Source of the DNA: Ypsolopha sequella
Taxonomy: Eukaryota; Arthropoda; Insecta; Lepidoptera; Ypsolophidae
Direction of reading: 5' to 3'
Length of the DNA stretch: 64,000 nucleotides
Assembly (NCBI GenBank): GCA_934047225.1
Contig: OW203997.1
Coordinates: 8,542,417 to 8,606,416, forward strand
This document shows, in pieces, positions 50,958 through 61,244 of this stretch; the stretch's first letter is position 1, and each line of letters begins with the position of its first letter. The position numbers and the translations under genes were made by a program. The notes beneath the pieces were generated by a model. It was not told where the DNA came from. It ran no database searches and saw nothing but the letters and a program-made list of their open reading frames with translations.

Positions 50958-52304
50958 GTACTCTATATTTTTTAATAAGGTACATCTCATCTAGCAATAT
51001 GGTAAATCTCAGGTTTGTTAGGCTGATTTGGTCGGAGTGTGCAAAAGAGGGCAGAAGAAAGTAATAAAGTATATGCAGCTACTAACAGCTGGGCTTGCTG
51101 ACCTCACACACCTATTTTCCTTCGGTGCTCGCTTATCTACACTGGCTAAACACCCTCCACCACCCTAATCGCAAAGTCAATTATGACATACAACTCGCAG
51201 AAGTTAACTTGACACTTGCAACCCCATCCTGCAGGGTCTCTGCCTACCTTTGCGGGTATAAATGAGGTGTCAAGTTAACTTCTGCGAGTTGTAACATTCA
51301 AATGCTCAAGCCTGTCTCCCAGAAGGGTAGACTCATGCTTGTCTCCCACAGGGGTAGACAGAGACTACAGATTTCCATCTGCTACGGTCCAGATACACCT
51401 CTTTTGCATCTTCCACATCCATCAATGTAGTCATACAAGCTCTTCTATTCCAGGTACTTTTGATATTGCCCTTCAGAATGTTGCCAATTTGGTTAGCATA
51501 CATTCTGCCTTCAACTTCCACTAAATTTTACTCTACTTTCATTCATCCTCTCTACATGTCCAAACCACCAAAGCATTCCTTTCTCTATTCTAGTCACTAC
51601 ATCTTTTTTCAGGCTTTATTCTTTTTAAATATTATTAGAGTGCATTACAAACTAGAAAATATCAATCAGAAACAAATCCAAAAACAAGAATTTGAAAAAA
51701 TTCCCCAGGCCAGGATTCGAACCTGCAACCTCTTGTTATCAAGTCAAGCGTGCTATCAATTGCGCCACCGAGGTTCCTACCTAGACCGGCGATTTCTTCC
51801 ATCATACTTGTCCACTGTTATTTTTTGCATCTGCTTGATATACTAGCTTGTTCTGCACATACAGAACGCTCACGAGGGCGTTATGTGATTTCACGCCATG
51901 TTCTTAAGAAACAGATGGCGCTGTTGTCGTTTAGGTTGGAACCTCAGTGGCGCAATTGATAACAAGAGGTCGCAGGTTTGAATTGACTTTAGGTAGTTAA
52001 ATATATAAATATGCATCCAATTCTAGGTTAATATGATTCTACTCTACAGAATACTGAATTTGTTGAACCTGGATGTTAGCCAACACCTCCAGAACTTTAG
52101 TTAAATTAAATATGCATCCGATTATCCATATCTTTACTTCATTATGATTGACCAAAGGATCTTCATTCCAACCTGGTGTCCCACTACATCTCTCATATTT
52201 TTTTATTTAGTTCCTTGACTTATTTTAGATGGATTCCATACAAGGCCTACGGTTCTATTATCGAGGGGACCAGAATAATCTGCTTCAAAGTACCTCTGCG
52301 AGCG
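50935..52304 (+). CDS. Dusp11: DUSP11/PIR1-type RNA 5'-triphosphatase, first two coding exons
   Basis: Exon 1 (50935-50957) encodes MAKSIPD plus two bases. Exon 2 (52229-52304) completes Arg and continues WIPYKAYGSIIEGTRIICF then KVPLRA. This matches the start of DUSP11 (PIR1) and related phosphatases, 'RW..Y...G..+.GTR.I.FKVPL', which lie N-terminal to the P-loop phosphatase domain. DUSP11 removes 5' phosphates from RNA polymerase III and other uncapped RNAs in the nucleus. The catalytic exon (HCTHG motif) was not found downstream in this window, so the gene continues to the right or is broken. Confidence 0.72.
51191..51291. mobile_element. Short hairpin element in DUSP11 intron 1
   Basis: 'caactcgcagaagttaactt' then 'gacac' at the left pairs perfectly with 'gtgtc' + 'aagttaacttctgcgagttg' at the right. 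The 101-bp unit has arms of about 25 bases. Confidence 0.6.
51296..51530 (-). pseudogene. Probable LINE/retroelement coding remnant
   Basis: The minus strand reads MTTLMDVEDAKEVYLDRSR then WKSVVSVYPCGRQA, reminiscent of the C-terminal tail of endonuclease-reverse transcriptase proteins ('A.DR..W+..V..'). It is followed by 'gtgggagacaagcatgag' repeats. Weak and short. Confidence 0.3.
51631..51986. mobile_element. Composite tRNA-headed inverted element, copy 2 (DUSP11 intron 1)
   Basis: It begins 'attattagagtgcattac' like 21202. On the minus strand a tRNA-like head ('ggtggcgcaattgatagcac', 'gcaggttcgaatcctgg') runs into that end. It shares the spacer 'gaacgctcacgagggcgtta' and 'tgtgatttcacgcc' with the 21.2-kb copy. 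The right side ends with an inverted head segment, 'aacctcagtggcgcaattga', instead of the inverted tail. Confidence 0.6.
52229..52304 (+). CDS. Dusp11: DUSP11 exon 2
   Basis: Acceptor cttattttag|ATGG, donor CGAGCG|gtaagt, phase 0 exit. It carries the family block GSIIEGTRIICFKVPL just N-terminal to the catalytic domain. Confidence 0.75.
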
Positions 52305-52958
52305 GTAAGTATAATTTAATAAAATTATCAATATTCATATTTATTTACAATAAACAGACCATGGGCTTGAAAAAATAGGAGAATACACAAATTAATTGCT
52401 AGTTTTATGCCATGGCTCCCACTATAATGGAATAACCAACTTTTTATAGAGGGTGTGCGACTTATATTGGCAACCTAGGATGGAACTGTCCTCTTTTTTT
52501 TTGTCGTCGATTTGTACTCTAATATTTTTTGGAAAAATTGTAAATGGCGCCATCTAGCGGTTAATGCTAGAAGTAAGTTGATAGTCATGAGGTAGCAAGT
52601 ATATGCGTATCAAATTCGTCCATGGTATCAACGTGTTATGTTTTCCAGTAATTTGTATAGATGGCGGTAGTTAATTTATTTTTTAAATATATTGTTTTCT
52701 AGTCCGGCCTAGTCCCTCCTTGCCTATTGATCAAGTTGATTTAAGAGTGTGTCGTACGCAATGAATCTTGTGATACGAACAAAAATTTGTTATTTACAAT
52801 CAAAATAAGTCTTTTTTAAGGCAGTTTCCGTATTTTTCCAAGGACCCAGACAGTTTCAGGACAAATATTATTTTATATCTATAGACTAGTTTTTGATCGC
52901 CACTTCGTTTGTGAATCTCCTAAATAATATGTACGTTACTCTGTATACCCACAGGGTT
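52305..52958. other. DUSP11 intron 2, start
   Basis: No exon is recognised. It includes 'aaatggcgccatctagcgg', a short word found in many dispersed insect repeats. Confidence 0.35.
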
Positions 52959-52962
52959 TTAA

Positions 52963-53158
52963 GAGATGTTTCGGAAGCCGGAAACTGGCGATAGTACTCA
53001 TACATACGAACAACTTTTCGTGAAAAAAAAATCAGTTGACACACATTTTGATTTTCTATGAAAAAGCTGATTTTTTTTCACGATTTGAGGATTGGTTCAA
53101 TAGTAAAAGTTGTTCCATATGGACGAATACTATCGCTGGTTTCCGACTTCTGCACCAT
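52963..53158. mobile_element. TTAA MITE family C, copy 1
   Basis: Preceded by TTAA at 52959-52962. The arms 'tcggaagccggaaactggcg' and, at the right, 'cgctggtttccgacttctgc' are inverted. Inside, 'cgtgaaaaaaaaatcag' pairs with 'ctgattttttttcacg'. Relatives are at 55927, 56976 and 62040. Confidence 0.65.
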
Positions 53159-53370
53159 CATATTACACCCAGTATAGCGCCATCTGGTTGTTCACCCCTT
53201 GAACTAATGAATACATAAGGTATCACAATGATGCATCATGTATGATGTATGTAGGTACACGTGGCGCTGTCTAGTGCGGAAAGATTGAACGTTACAAAAC
53301 GGCAAATCGCCCAACGAACTGTCAGATTGTTAATTCGGCAAATACTTCATACAACAGACATAGAATACTT

Positions 53371-53585
53371 TTTTAACCGACTTCAAAAAGGAGGCGGTTC
53401 TCAATTCGACTGTATGTTTTTTTTTTTTTTTTTTTTTTTTTTTTGGGCTTTGTTACTCCATAACTCCGTCATTTCCCAACCGATTTGAACAATTCTTTTT
53501 TTGTTTGAAAGAGTATACTTCCAGGTAGGTCCCATTTTGGGTTTGGTCATGATCTGATGAAGGTCTTCAGAGATAGGCAGTGGAA
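53371..53585 (+). repeat. Moth interspersed repeat with T-run
   Basis: 'ccgacttcaaaaaggaggcgg' (split over 53377-53397), 'ttctcaattcgactgtatg' and a run of about 28 T (53417-53444) are typical of a high-copy lepidopteran repeat whose autonomous partner I cannot name. Confidence 0.6.
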
Positions 53586-54062
53586 CTCCTCAGAAAATGA
53601 CAGCATATCTCTCGAAATTGAGGCAATCGCTATGTACTTGGGTGCTGATTACAAGGTATTACTTGAAAATCGACATTCTTCCACCTGACCTTCGATCCTG
53701 GCTTCATCAACATATTCACCATAGAACTCTTCAACGGATCAGAGCACATAACTCGAGATTGCGGCAATCACTGCGTTAGGGTGCTGATTCAAGGTTATTA
53801 CTTGGAGATTATCAGAATACCCACCTGACCTTCGATCCTGGCTTCATCACCATAGAACTCCTCAACGGATGACAGCACATAACTTTAGATTGCGGCAACC
53901 AGTTTGTGTTAGGGTGCTCATTGCAGGGCATTGCTGAAAATTGCCAGTGTACACACCTGAATTTCGATCTTGGCTTCATCACCGTAGAACTCTTCAACGG
54001 ATGACAGCACATAACTCGAGATTGCGGTAATCATGTTGTGTTAGGGTGCTGATAGCAGGAAG
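53586..54062. repeat. Minisatellite, ~132-139 bp period, about 3.5 copies
   Basis: The word 'gggtgctgatt' or a near variant recurs at 53640, 53779, 53912 and 54044. Shared blocks are 'cacctgaccttcgatcctgg', 'cttcatcaccatagaactc' and 'actcgagattgcgg'. It is attached to the repeat at 53371, as if it were the internal tandem part of that element. Confidence 0.75.
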
Positions 54063-54173
54063 CTACTCAAACATGGCTACTTATACTCACTTGAACTTCG
54101 TTTCATATTAACGCCACGTTTGCAAGAACTACCTATACCTCACAGTTTAACAACACTAAAAAATGTGAAATAA

Positions 54174-54525
54174 AATAAACTTTTAACAAAAAAATAGCAA
54201 CCGACTTCAATAGTAACAGCAGTCATTCACTAAAAATTTAATAATAATTCTATAAAGACCGATGGTACCGAAGCAACACTTTTGCCGACTTCTTTCTTCC
54301 TGAAACATTATGTTATCTAGAAGTCGGCGTATTTCCTACGATATAGCAACATAGAAACCAATATAAGCACGCCGACTTCTAGATAACATAACGTTTCAGG
54401 AAGAAAGAACTCGGCAAAAGTGTTGCTTCGGTACCATCGGTCTTTATAGAATTATTATTAACTTTTTAGTGAATGACTGCTGTTACTATTGAAGTCGGTT
54501 GCTATTTTTTTGTTAAAAGTTTATT
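54174..54525. mobile_element. 352-bp long palindrome (foldback)
   Basis: The arms of about 155 bases are almost perfectly complementary: 'tagcaaccgacttcaatagt' near 54195 with its complement at the other end, and 'gaccgatggtaccgaagcaa', 'ctagaagtcggcg'. The loop is about 45 bases. It contains the 'ccgacttcaa' word of the 53.37-kb repeat. It sits 5 bp from the next TTAA element. Confidence 0.8.
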
Positions 54526-54534
54526 CTTCTTTAA

Positions 54535-54886
54535 GAGGCTATGCGAATTTTATTTTTTGTCACTGTCACTCCAAGCGAAAAATCGCGCAGTGCGAGAGAG
54601 GCTGATTCAGGGCAAAAGGGAAAAAAGTTGGTTTTACCTATATTTTTATTAAAAAAAACAAATACCTAGCAAAATTTCAAATATCAAATCTCTAGATATT
54701 GTTGAAACACACCTAATAAAATATGTCTGAGTTCTGTATATGGTTCCTATTCGTCAAACGAGGAGAAAAAGTGTGTTTGAAGACCTCATTTCAACAATTA
54801 TTTCTATAGAGGAAAATTTATCCAAACATATTTTCCAATTTCAAAACCCTAGATTATATAGTCAAAATGCATATACCAGAAACTGA
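54535..54886 (+). mobile_element. TTAA MITE family A, copy 1 (truncated)
   Basis: TTAA at 54531-54534, then GAGGCTATGCGAATTTTA. It matches 58221-58635 in inverted orientation over about 350 bases ('aagacctcatttcaacaatt', 'gttcctattcgtcaaacgag'). The distal end is lost after 'ataccagaaa'. Confidence 0.7.
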
Positions 54887-55072
54887 ATATAATTTTATAA
54901 AGGGCTCTGTGGGCGTATGGAATTCTAAACGTCAACTGTGGCAATGTTTCCCGCCCTGGATCAGAGCTGGATCAGAGCAAAAAGCGGCAAAATCAAATTT
55001 AACAAAAAATTGAAGTTAAATAGTTTAAAACGAAACATTCCAGCATTCCAACATTCGAAGCATTCCATCGAA
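54887..55072. promoter_or_regulatory. 5' flank of the THAP exon
   Basis: Sequence between the truncated family A element and the THAP ATG. It includes an imperfect direct repeat 'ctggatcagagc'. It may contain a promoter and 5' UTR, but no specific signal is identified. Confidence 0.25.
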
Positions 55073-55143
55073 ATGGGAACTTGTTCTGTACCGAAATGTC
55101 CGAACAATCACCTAAAAAATAATGAGAAACATCCTTTTCACAG
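55073..55143 (+). CDS. THAP zinc-finger first exon (partial)
   Basis: ATG 55073 opens MGTCSVPKCPNNHLKNNEK then HPFHR, with donor TTTTCACAG|gtaaat (phase 2). The C-x4-C spacing followed by a basic stretch and 'FHR' is how THAP domains begin. THAP is a C2CH zinc-dependent DNA-binding fold found in cellular regulators and in P-element-type transposases, where an intron often falls just before 'FP'. No second exon with the remaining Cys/His and AVPTIF was found downstream. It is either a gene interrupted by the surrounding MITEs or a relic. Confidence 0.5.
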
Positions 55144-55926
55144 GTAAATACGGCACCGCTAGCCAAAGTTTTATGTACATATTTTTCCATCTAAAACTAC
55201 AAAAAATTGCATAAATAAGGTATTTAGTTGTAAATTATCATAATTTCTGTTAGTAGACTGCACATTTTCTCATTAGTATTGCATTTTAAAGATTTTCTTA
55301 CGTACGAAAAGATTTGTTCGGTTTACACTAGGGGTGTACCTTTACTTCATCACCCAATTTTACACACACATAAGCAGGTATCACACACATTGACACTCGA
55401 TTTTGGCAACATCGTATTTCTTTGGCTCTATTTATCTATGAGATACTATATTTATGCTTCATACAGTATATAGTGCTACAAGAATCTGATGGCGCGTGGA
55501 TGACACTGACAGGGGGGCGCAGCTGGAAAACAAGGAGTATGGTAGTGGCGTTAGTTCCAATTTTGGACACAACCAATCCACACGCCATCACATTCTCGTA
55601 GCACTGTACTTCTCATCACATCTTCGCTAGATAGCTTATCCAACTTGTCCTGAATAATTCAGTGAAACAAACAAACCTGTCAACGTTACTAGATATTTCA
55701 GAGTAAGTGGTAATAAACAATACCAATACGGCAATAATCATAGTTATTTAAATATAAAAGATGCGCGCGCACGTTTGCTCTGAATGCATTTTTGGTTCAC
55801 AAGTGCAACGCTTGACGCGCGCACAATGCAATGCTTGTGTTCATTCATATCACGTTCATACCATGTGCTAGAACTTTAGCGCTTGCAGCCACGTAACGAA
55901 TTTTTATTCCTTGATGGTAAGCGTCA
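55144..55926. other. Unassigned, after THAP exon
   Basis: No continuation of the THAP domain is recognised. The sequence is AT-rich with a modest CpG-rich patch at about 55760-55900. Confidence 0.35.
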
Positions 55927-56097
55927 ATGAAAAAAAAAAAACATGTAAAAAATCAGTTATTTCATACATCTTACATGTAACTTTACAATGGAACAGCTGA
56001 TTTTTTTTTCGCGATTTGATGATGTGTGTCGTAGTAAAAGTTGTTCGTATGGACGACCATAGTTACTATCGCTATTTCCGGCTTCCGCAACTTCATC
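55927..56097. mobile_element. TTAA MITE family C, copy 2
   Basis: It ends 'ccgcaacttcatc' followed by TTAA (56098-56101). The interior 'ttatttcatacatcttacat', 'gtaaaagttgttcgtatgg' matches 56976-57165 closely. The left end is partly degraded. Confidence 0.65.
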
Positions 56098-56101
56098 TTA
56101 A

Positions 56102-56550
56102 GGCCCTACGCATCCAACACAATATTCGTATTAAGTAATTTTGAACTTAATGATATTGTCAGAAAGTCTACATTAGAACGCTCGCTTCGTGTGCTGCGAG
56201 CACGCATAATCAGTGAATTTGCGAGGTTTTTCTGGAATTTCTGAAAAAGTATTGAGAAATAAATAAAAATGGGTCAATAAGTGTCTTTAGTTATCTGTAA
56301 AGAAAATTCAGGAAAAGTTTTAATTCTCTCCGTTGAACACCTTTGCTATAAACACATTTATTCGCAATTTGACGAGCTTACTTTGTGATTTTTTTCTATC
56401 GAGTAAAGTTAACTCAATTACGTTTTTAGATCAACTTGTGTCTATGTAGAATTTATCCTCTATTGTAACATATATTTAACTTGTATTTGAATGAGATATT
56501 GAACTGACAATATTAATTAAACAAAATGCTCATTTTGGAATGGCAGGGCC
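56102..56550. other. Unassigned segment between TTAA elements
   Basis: AT-rich with no recognised repeat or gene. It could be ancestral single-copy DNA. Confidence 0.35.
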
Positions 56551-56554
56551 TTAA

Positions 56555-56971
56555 GGCGATATGTAAAAGTTTTAGCGTCCCTGTTACTCCATATGCGAAA
56601 AAACCCTCAGTGCGAGAGGGACGGATTCGTGGAAAAGTAACAAAAAGTCGGTTTTTTTATTAATTTAAAATGTACTAAAATGCTATCAAAATTTCGTTTA
56701 ACCAGGTCCTAGATACTGTTAAAACCCATCTAATAAAATATAATTGCAGTCCATATGTCATTCTAAATTGTCAAACCAGGAGATTTGGTATCGATAAAGA
56801 CCTCATTTCAATAAATATTTCTATCGAGCCGAAATTCTCCAATCGCGTTTCTGTTTTAACAGATCCCTAGAGAAAAATTCCAAAAATAATATGCTATTTT
56901 ACCAAAATTATACATTATTTACCGAAGTAGATATAGAAGTTCTAAAAGTGTCGTTTTTTTTCCGTAGCGCT
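56555..56971 (+). mobile_element. TTAA MITE family B, copy 1
   Basis: Bounded by TTAA at 56551-56554 and 56972-56975. It starts GGCGATATGTAAAAG and ends CCGTAGCGCT. 417 bp, matching 57170-57821 inverted. The blocks 'gtgcgagagggacggattcg' and 'tcatttcaataaatatttct' show it is a distant relative of family A. Confidence 0.75.
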
Positions 56972-56975
56972 TTAA

Positions 56976-57165
56976 GATGAAAAAAAAAAACGTGTAAAAA
57001 ATCGGTTATTTCATACATCTTACATGTAACTTTACAATCGAACAGCTGATTTTTTTTTCGCGATTTGATGATGTGTTTCGTAGTAAAAGTTGTTCGTATG
57101 GACGACCATAGTTTCTATCGCCAGCTATAGTTACTATCGCCAGTTTCCGGCTTCCGCAACTTCAT
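56976..57165. mobile_element. TTAA MITE family C, copy 3
   Basis: It sits between two TTAA sites (56972-56975 and 57166-57169), which it shares with the family B copies on either side. The ends are GATGAA and TTCAT. The interior matches 55927-56097. Confidence 0.72.
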
Positions 57166-57169
57166 TTAA

Positions 57170-57821
57170 AGGCTCTACGAAAAAAAAATCGACACTTTAA
57201 GAACTTGTATATCTACTTCAGTAAATAATGTATTATTTTGATGAAATAGTATATTATTTTTGGAATCTTTTTCTAGGGATCTGTTAAAACAGAAACGCGA
57301 TTGGAGAATTTCGGCTCGATAGAAATATTTATTGAAATGAGGTCTTTTTCGACACCAATTCTCCTGGTTTGACAATTTGGAATGACATATGAACTGCAAT
57401 TATATTTTATTAGATGGGTTTTAACGGTATCTAGGACCTGCGGGCCTATTGCGTATCTCTAGTTGCCTTCTGGACTGGGTGTCTATCATCAAAAACATAG
57501 ATATACTATCGAATTCCGATGTCCTAAGGATATTTTCGAACTTGAAGTGACGACACAGATTGTTAATAGTTCAATACCCACTAAAGGCAATTTTGAAATT
57601 TCAGTTTTTAGCTATGTTTTTGATGATAGGCACCTCGTGCAGTTGGCAACTAAAGATACAGAATAGGGGGCCTGGTTAAACGAAATTTTGATAGCAACTT
57701 TAGTACATTTTATATTAATAAAAAACCGACGTTTTGCTACTTTTCTACGAATCCGTCCCTCTCGCACTGAGGTTTTTTCGCATATGGAGTAACAGGGACG
57801 CTAAAACTTTTACATATTGCC
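57170..57821 (-). mobile_element. TTAA MITE family B, copy 2 (inverted, interrupted)
   Basis: Reverse complement of 56555-56971, split by a 230-bp insert at 57441-57670. The left boundary is TTAA (57166-57169). The right boundary reads TTGA (57822-57825), a one-base decay of TTAA. Confidence 0.75.
57441..57670. mobile_element. Nested 230-bp MITE with 4-bp target duplication
   Basis: It interrupts family B at a site whose uninterrupted form, 'aggacctggttaaa', is seen at 59490. CCTG is present on both sides (57437-57440, 57671-57674). The ends are inverted ('cctattgcgtatctctagtt' and 'aactaaagatacagaatagg'), as are inner arms ('ctatcatcaaaaacatag' and complement). Confidence 0.8.
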
Positions 57822-57825
57822 TTGA

Positions 57826-58216
57826 CACCTAGTAAAGTCATTTGGGCGTTACTTAGCATAGTTCTTTTTACCATTTATTGAAATAATTCAATAATCAAGA
57901 AGTGTATCAGCAGTAAATGTACAGAATTATTAAGTAAAAATATATATGTTTAAAATCTTACGTTGTGATTTATTATACACACAACATTATATTATACACA
58001 ACAACTACTATACAGGTATATGATGCTGTAAGGTAGAAAATCTTATATATTCTCAAATTACAAATTTTGCTAAATACTTCTTGTTGCAATCTACGGATAA
58101 AGCAGATGGGGGCTCAATAATTTGTACCTTTCATAGAAGATTTAGTCGTCTCAATACATGCTCAGTACAAAATAGGCTTTTCGGGGCATGCTGGTATCAT
58201 AACAGACTTTTAAGCT
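57826..58216. other. Unassigned segment between TTAA elements
   Basis: AT-rich with short 'acacaac' repeats near 57977. No gene or element ends are recognised. Confidence 0.35.
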
Positions 58217-58220
58217 TTAA

Positions 58221-58635
58221 GGCGATATGCGAAAAAAATACGGGTGTTTCTTTTCTGTGTATTTCATGAAATACACGGAAAATTTTAATAAATTTCTGGT
58301 ATATGCATTTTGGCTATATAATCTAGGGTTTTGAAATTGGAAAACATATTTGGATAAATTTTCCTCGATAGAAATAATTGTTGAAATGAGGTCTTCAAAC
58401 ACACTTTTTCTCCTCGTTTGACGAATAGGAACCATATACAGAACTCAAACATATTTTATTAGGTGTGTTTTAACAATATCTAGAGATTTGATATTTGAAA
58501 TTTTGCTAGCTATTTTAGTTTTTTCAATAAAAATATAAAACCAACTTTTTCCCTTTTGCCCTGAATCCGCCCCTCTCGCACTGCACGATTTTTCGCTTGG
58601 AGTGACAGTGACAAAAATAAAATTCGCATAGCCTC
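58221..58635 (-). mobile_element. TTAA MITE family A, copy 2 (complete)
   Basis: TTAA flanks at 58217-58220 and 58636-58639. Termini GGCGATATGCGAA and TTCGCATAGCCTC are imperfect inverted repeats. A small palindrome 'tgtgtatttcatgaaataca' lies near the left end. It is 415 bp, without coding function. Confidence 0.78.
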
Positions 58636-58639
58636 TTAA

Positions 58640-59228
58640 AAGCATTACATTTGTTCCTTTATGATTTCATACATTATTATATAATGAAAAAAAAAAAGTT
58701 CTGTAAGCACAGCAGTAAATCATCTAGGAACGGTACGCGTCAGAATTCGGCCGTTCATAGCTAAGCGTCTTGAAGACAGCTGCGAGCGCTAAAGCTTACA
58801 GCAGAGGCTGCGAACATACTCGTACAATGCTTATTTGTATAACTGTCGAGTTCGCCTGCCCCCACTTAGCTATACCACAGTTAGACGGTAAATAAGGTCT
58901 CTAGCCGATCCGTGTTAATTTGTTGTGCATAGCACTTGCATCGAGGAGATATCAGAAGTGTGTTTGGTTTGGAAACTATATTTGTCGTTGTGGGTATCGA
59001 TCATCGGAATCATAACGGTTGGACAAGGCAATGTTTCTAACACAAAGCAATATATTGTGCCTGCTTGTCTAAAAAATACATCTGTTTATTCAACATAAAT
59101 ATGATCTCAACTGTGATTTTGCTTTCAAAGGCAATCCTGTCTTTGCTGCCGTGTCATCACATTCATCAGTCCCCATTTTTCATTGTTCAAACTTGCTTGT
59201 CTTTTCTTGATCCCTTGTCCAGTCCAGT
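58640..59228. other. Unassigned intergenic DNA
   Basis: A moderately GC-rich patch at about 58725-58830 contains 'gctgcgagcgctaaagc'. No gene, RNA or element ends are recognised. Confidence 0.35.
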
Positions 59229-59639
59229 ACGGAAAAAAATTGACACATTTAGAACGTGCATATCTACTTCAGTAAATAATGTATTATTTTGATAAAATGG
59301 TATATTATTTTAGGATTCTTTTTCTAGGGATCTGTTAGAACAGAAACGCGATTGGAGAAATTCGGCTCGATAGAAATATTTATTGAAATGAGATCTTTTT
59401 AGACACCAATTCTCCTGTTTTGACACATTGGAATGACATATGGACTGCAATTATATTTTATTAGATGGATTGTAACAGTATCTAGGACCTGGTTAAACGA
59501 AATTTTGATAGCAACTTTAGTATATTTTATATTAATAAAAAACCGACTTTTTGCTACTTTTCCTCGAATCCGTCCCTCTCGCACTGAGGATTTTTTCGCA
59601 TATGGAGTAAAACGGACGCTAAAACTTTTACATATCGCC
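59229..59639 (-). mobile_element. TTAA MITE family B, copy 3
   Basis: The same sequence as 57170-57821 without the nested insert. It ends ACATATCGCC followed by TTAA (59640-59643). The left end is truncated at 'agtacggaaaaa'. Confidence 0.72.
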
Positions 59640-59643
59640 TTAA

Positions 59644-60319
59644 GAGTCTATAGTACCTGACATTGAGCTCGTCATTTTACATCAAGTAGAACTGGACTCT
59701 GTGACGTTTCATTATATTTGAATATAGCGGGTATTTTTAATATGTAAAAAATTCAGGACCTGCTTTATGTTGAGATCAGTTATAATGTAAAGTTTCATGA
59801 TCTAATTTAAAGTATTGATTAAAAACTATAAGTTTATTGTATCTTTTGGATACCTCCATGAATTTCTATCGAGAAAATTTAACTATCAAGTTTTAGCCAG
59901 ATTAAGGACCTAGCATTAGTTCTCAACTTTACCATGTATTTATTTCAGAGTGATTGGTGTAATATTGTTCATGTAATATAAGATCATGCGAAGTAATGTG
60001 AGGTATTATTTCTCATTCAAAAAGCTTATTATCACATCCGCGTTTCTCAACCCATACACCGTGTGCTTGACGAACTTTTGATCTTGCGGCGTCATGTGAG
60101 TCCTCTGTTTGAGGAAACTGCTCGTGTGTTCCTTCTCCAGCTTATTGTTTCAGTAAACAGCCTGGTTCAGCACGAAGCCACTTTAATCGAGGCGCTTGCG
60201 CAACTCGAAAATGGGAAATTTAAATTCATCTGTAGCAGCATTGCCGGGTTCGTGTGAATTTTACTTTTTTCTTGTATATCAGCGTGTTCTTTTTTGTTTG
60301 AAGGATTAAGAGTTATACC
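59644..60319. other. Unassigned intergenic DNA
   Basis: Both strands are open across about 60060-60257. The plus frame gives a leucine-rich amphipathic stretch and the minus frame gives HMTPQDQKFVKHTVYGLRN. I recognise neither. Without a family match or splice sites neither is called as a gene. Confidence 0.3.
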
Positions 60320-60453
60320 GTGTTACTACAAAACGGTGTTTAACTTTAGACAGTGTTAAAATCTGTTGTTGTCGCCTTTTCTTTCATACGTTAAAGAGCG
60401 ACAGCAACAGATTTAAACACTGTCTAAAGTTAAACACCATTTTGTAGTTACAC
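60320..60453. mobile_element. 134-bp MITE, copy 2
   Basis: Nearly identical to 49339-49473, with the same ends 'gtgttactacaaaacggtgt' and 'tttgtagttacac' and the same short loop. Confidence 0.8.
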
Positions 60454-60699
60454 CGTTAGTATGCCGTTAGAAAAAGGCATATTATAAAATAAATGAATAT
60501 TTGGATGATGGTGAAGCATGGTGTTACAGTGATAATGATACTCGTAGTAAGTTATAATTTAATTAAATAGTATAATTTCTTAACTTATGATTCCTCTAAG
60601 GTGTAAACATTAATTGATTATAGACTGTAAAAGGAAAAGGACTATATGAGACAGGTAGACAAAGATATATATGTTTTTCTTTTTTTCATTAACCTGAAT

Positions 60700-61206
60700 T
60701 CCTACTGTCTTGTATTTTCTTATCCCTTGGTTAAAGTAGATATAAGTCATATATTGTATAGTATAAGTTTTATGTTGAAAAAAAGACATGATCTTGCTAA
60801 GTTTCTTGCCCTTCTTCTTAGCAAGACTAATCGAATGGGCGGAGGTAGGCATGTATTTATATATGTAACCTATTAGTATGTAGTATATAGGATGGGATTT
60901 GGTCGGCCGCCTGGATTCGTGCTGGGGGCTCGGTTGGTGATCACTGAACCTTGTTCCTGGTCCCTGGCCGGGTCTCCGGTATGGGTTCGGGCGGCTGATT
61001 GGATTTTACCTTGTATAATATATATTTTACCTATCATTTTAATCGTAAATATATTGCTACATAAATTAAATAAACCTTTAATTTAGTTCATGTACATTTA
61101 TTATTCTATTACATATATTTTCTTTATTAGATTAAATTTGACGTGTAAAAAGTGTATATATCTATACCTGCTTTGCAAAATAAACTATTTGAATTTGAAT
61201 TTGAAT
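60700..61206 (+). mobile_element. LINE 3' UTR fragment, copy 2, with (GAATTT)n tail
   Basis: 'tttcttgcccttcttcttag' and 'caagactaatcgaatgggcgg' match 48181-48243. A GC-rich stretch at 60890-60990 follows. It ends 'aaataaactatttgaatttg' with tandem 'gaattt' units at 61180-61206, a typical LINE tail. Confidence 0.55.
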
Positions 61207-61244
61207 TTGAATTGAATTTGTGTTTTGTTAATGGAAACCCTTAA

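Noticed and set aside
53586..54062. CRISPR-like array
   Set aside because: The units are 132-139 bp and repeat over their whole length without unique spacers; it is a minisatellite in a eukaryotic genome.
54531..58639. One large THAP-transposase element bounded by the family A copies as terminal repeats
   Set aside because: The right-hand A copy has TTAA and inverted ends on both of its own sides, so it is a complete small element. The left one is truncated. Independent insertion is simpler.
60063..60257. Leucine-rich frame and the opposing minus-strand frame
   Set aside because: Both strands are open and neither has a start, splice site or family I recognise.
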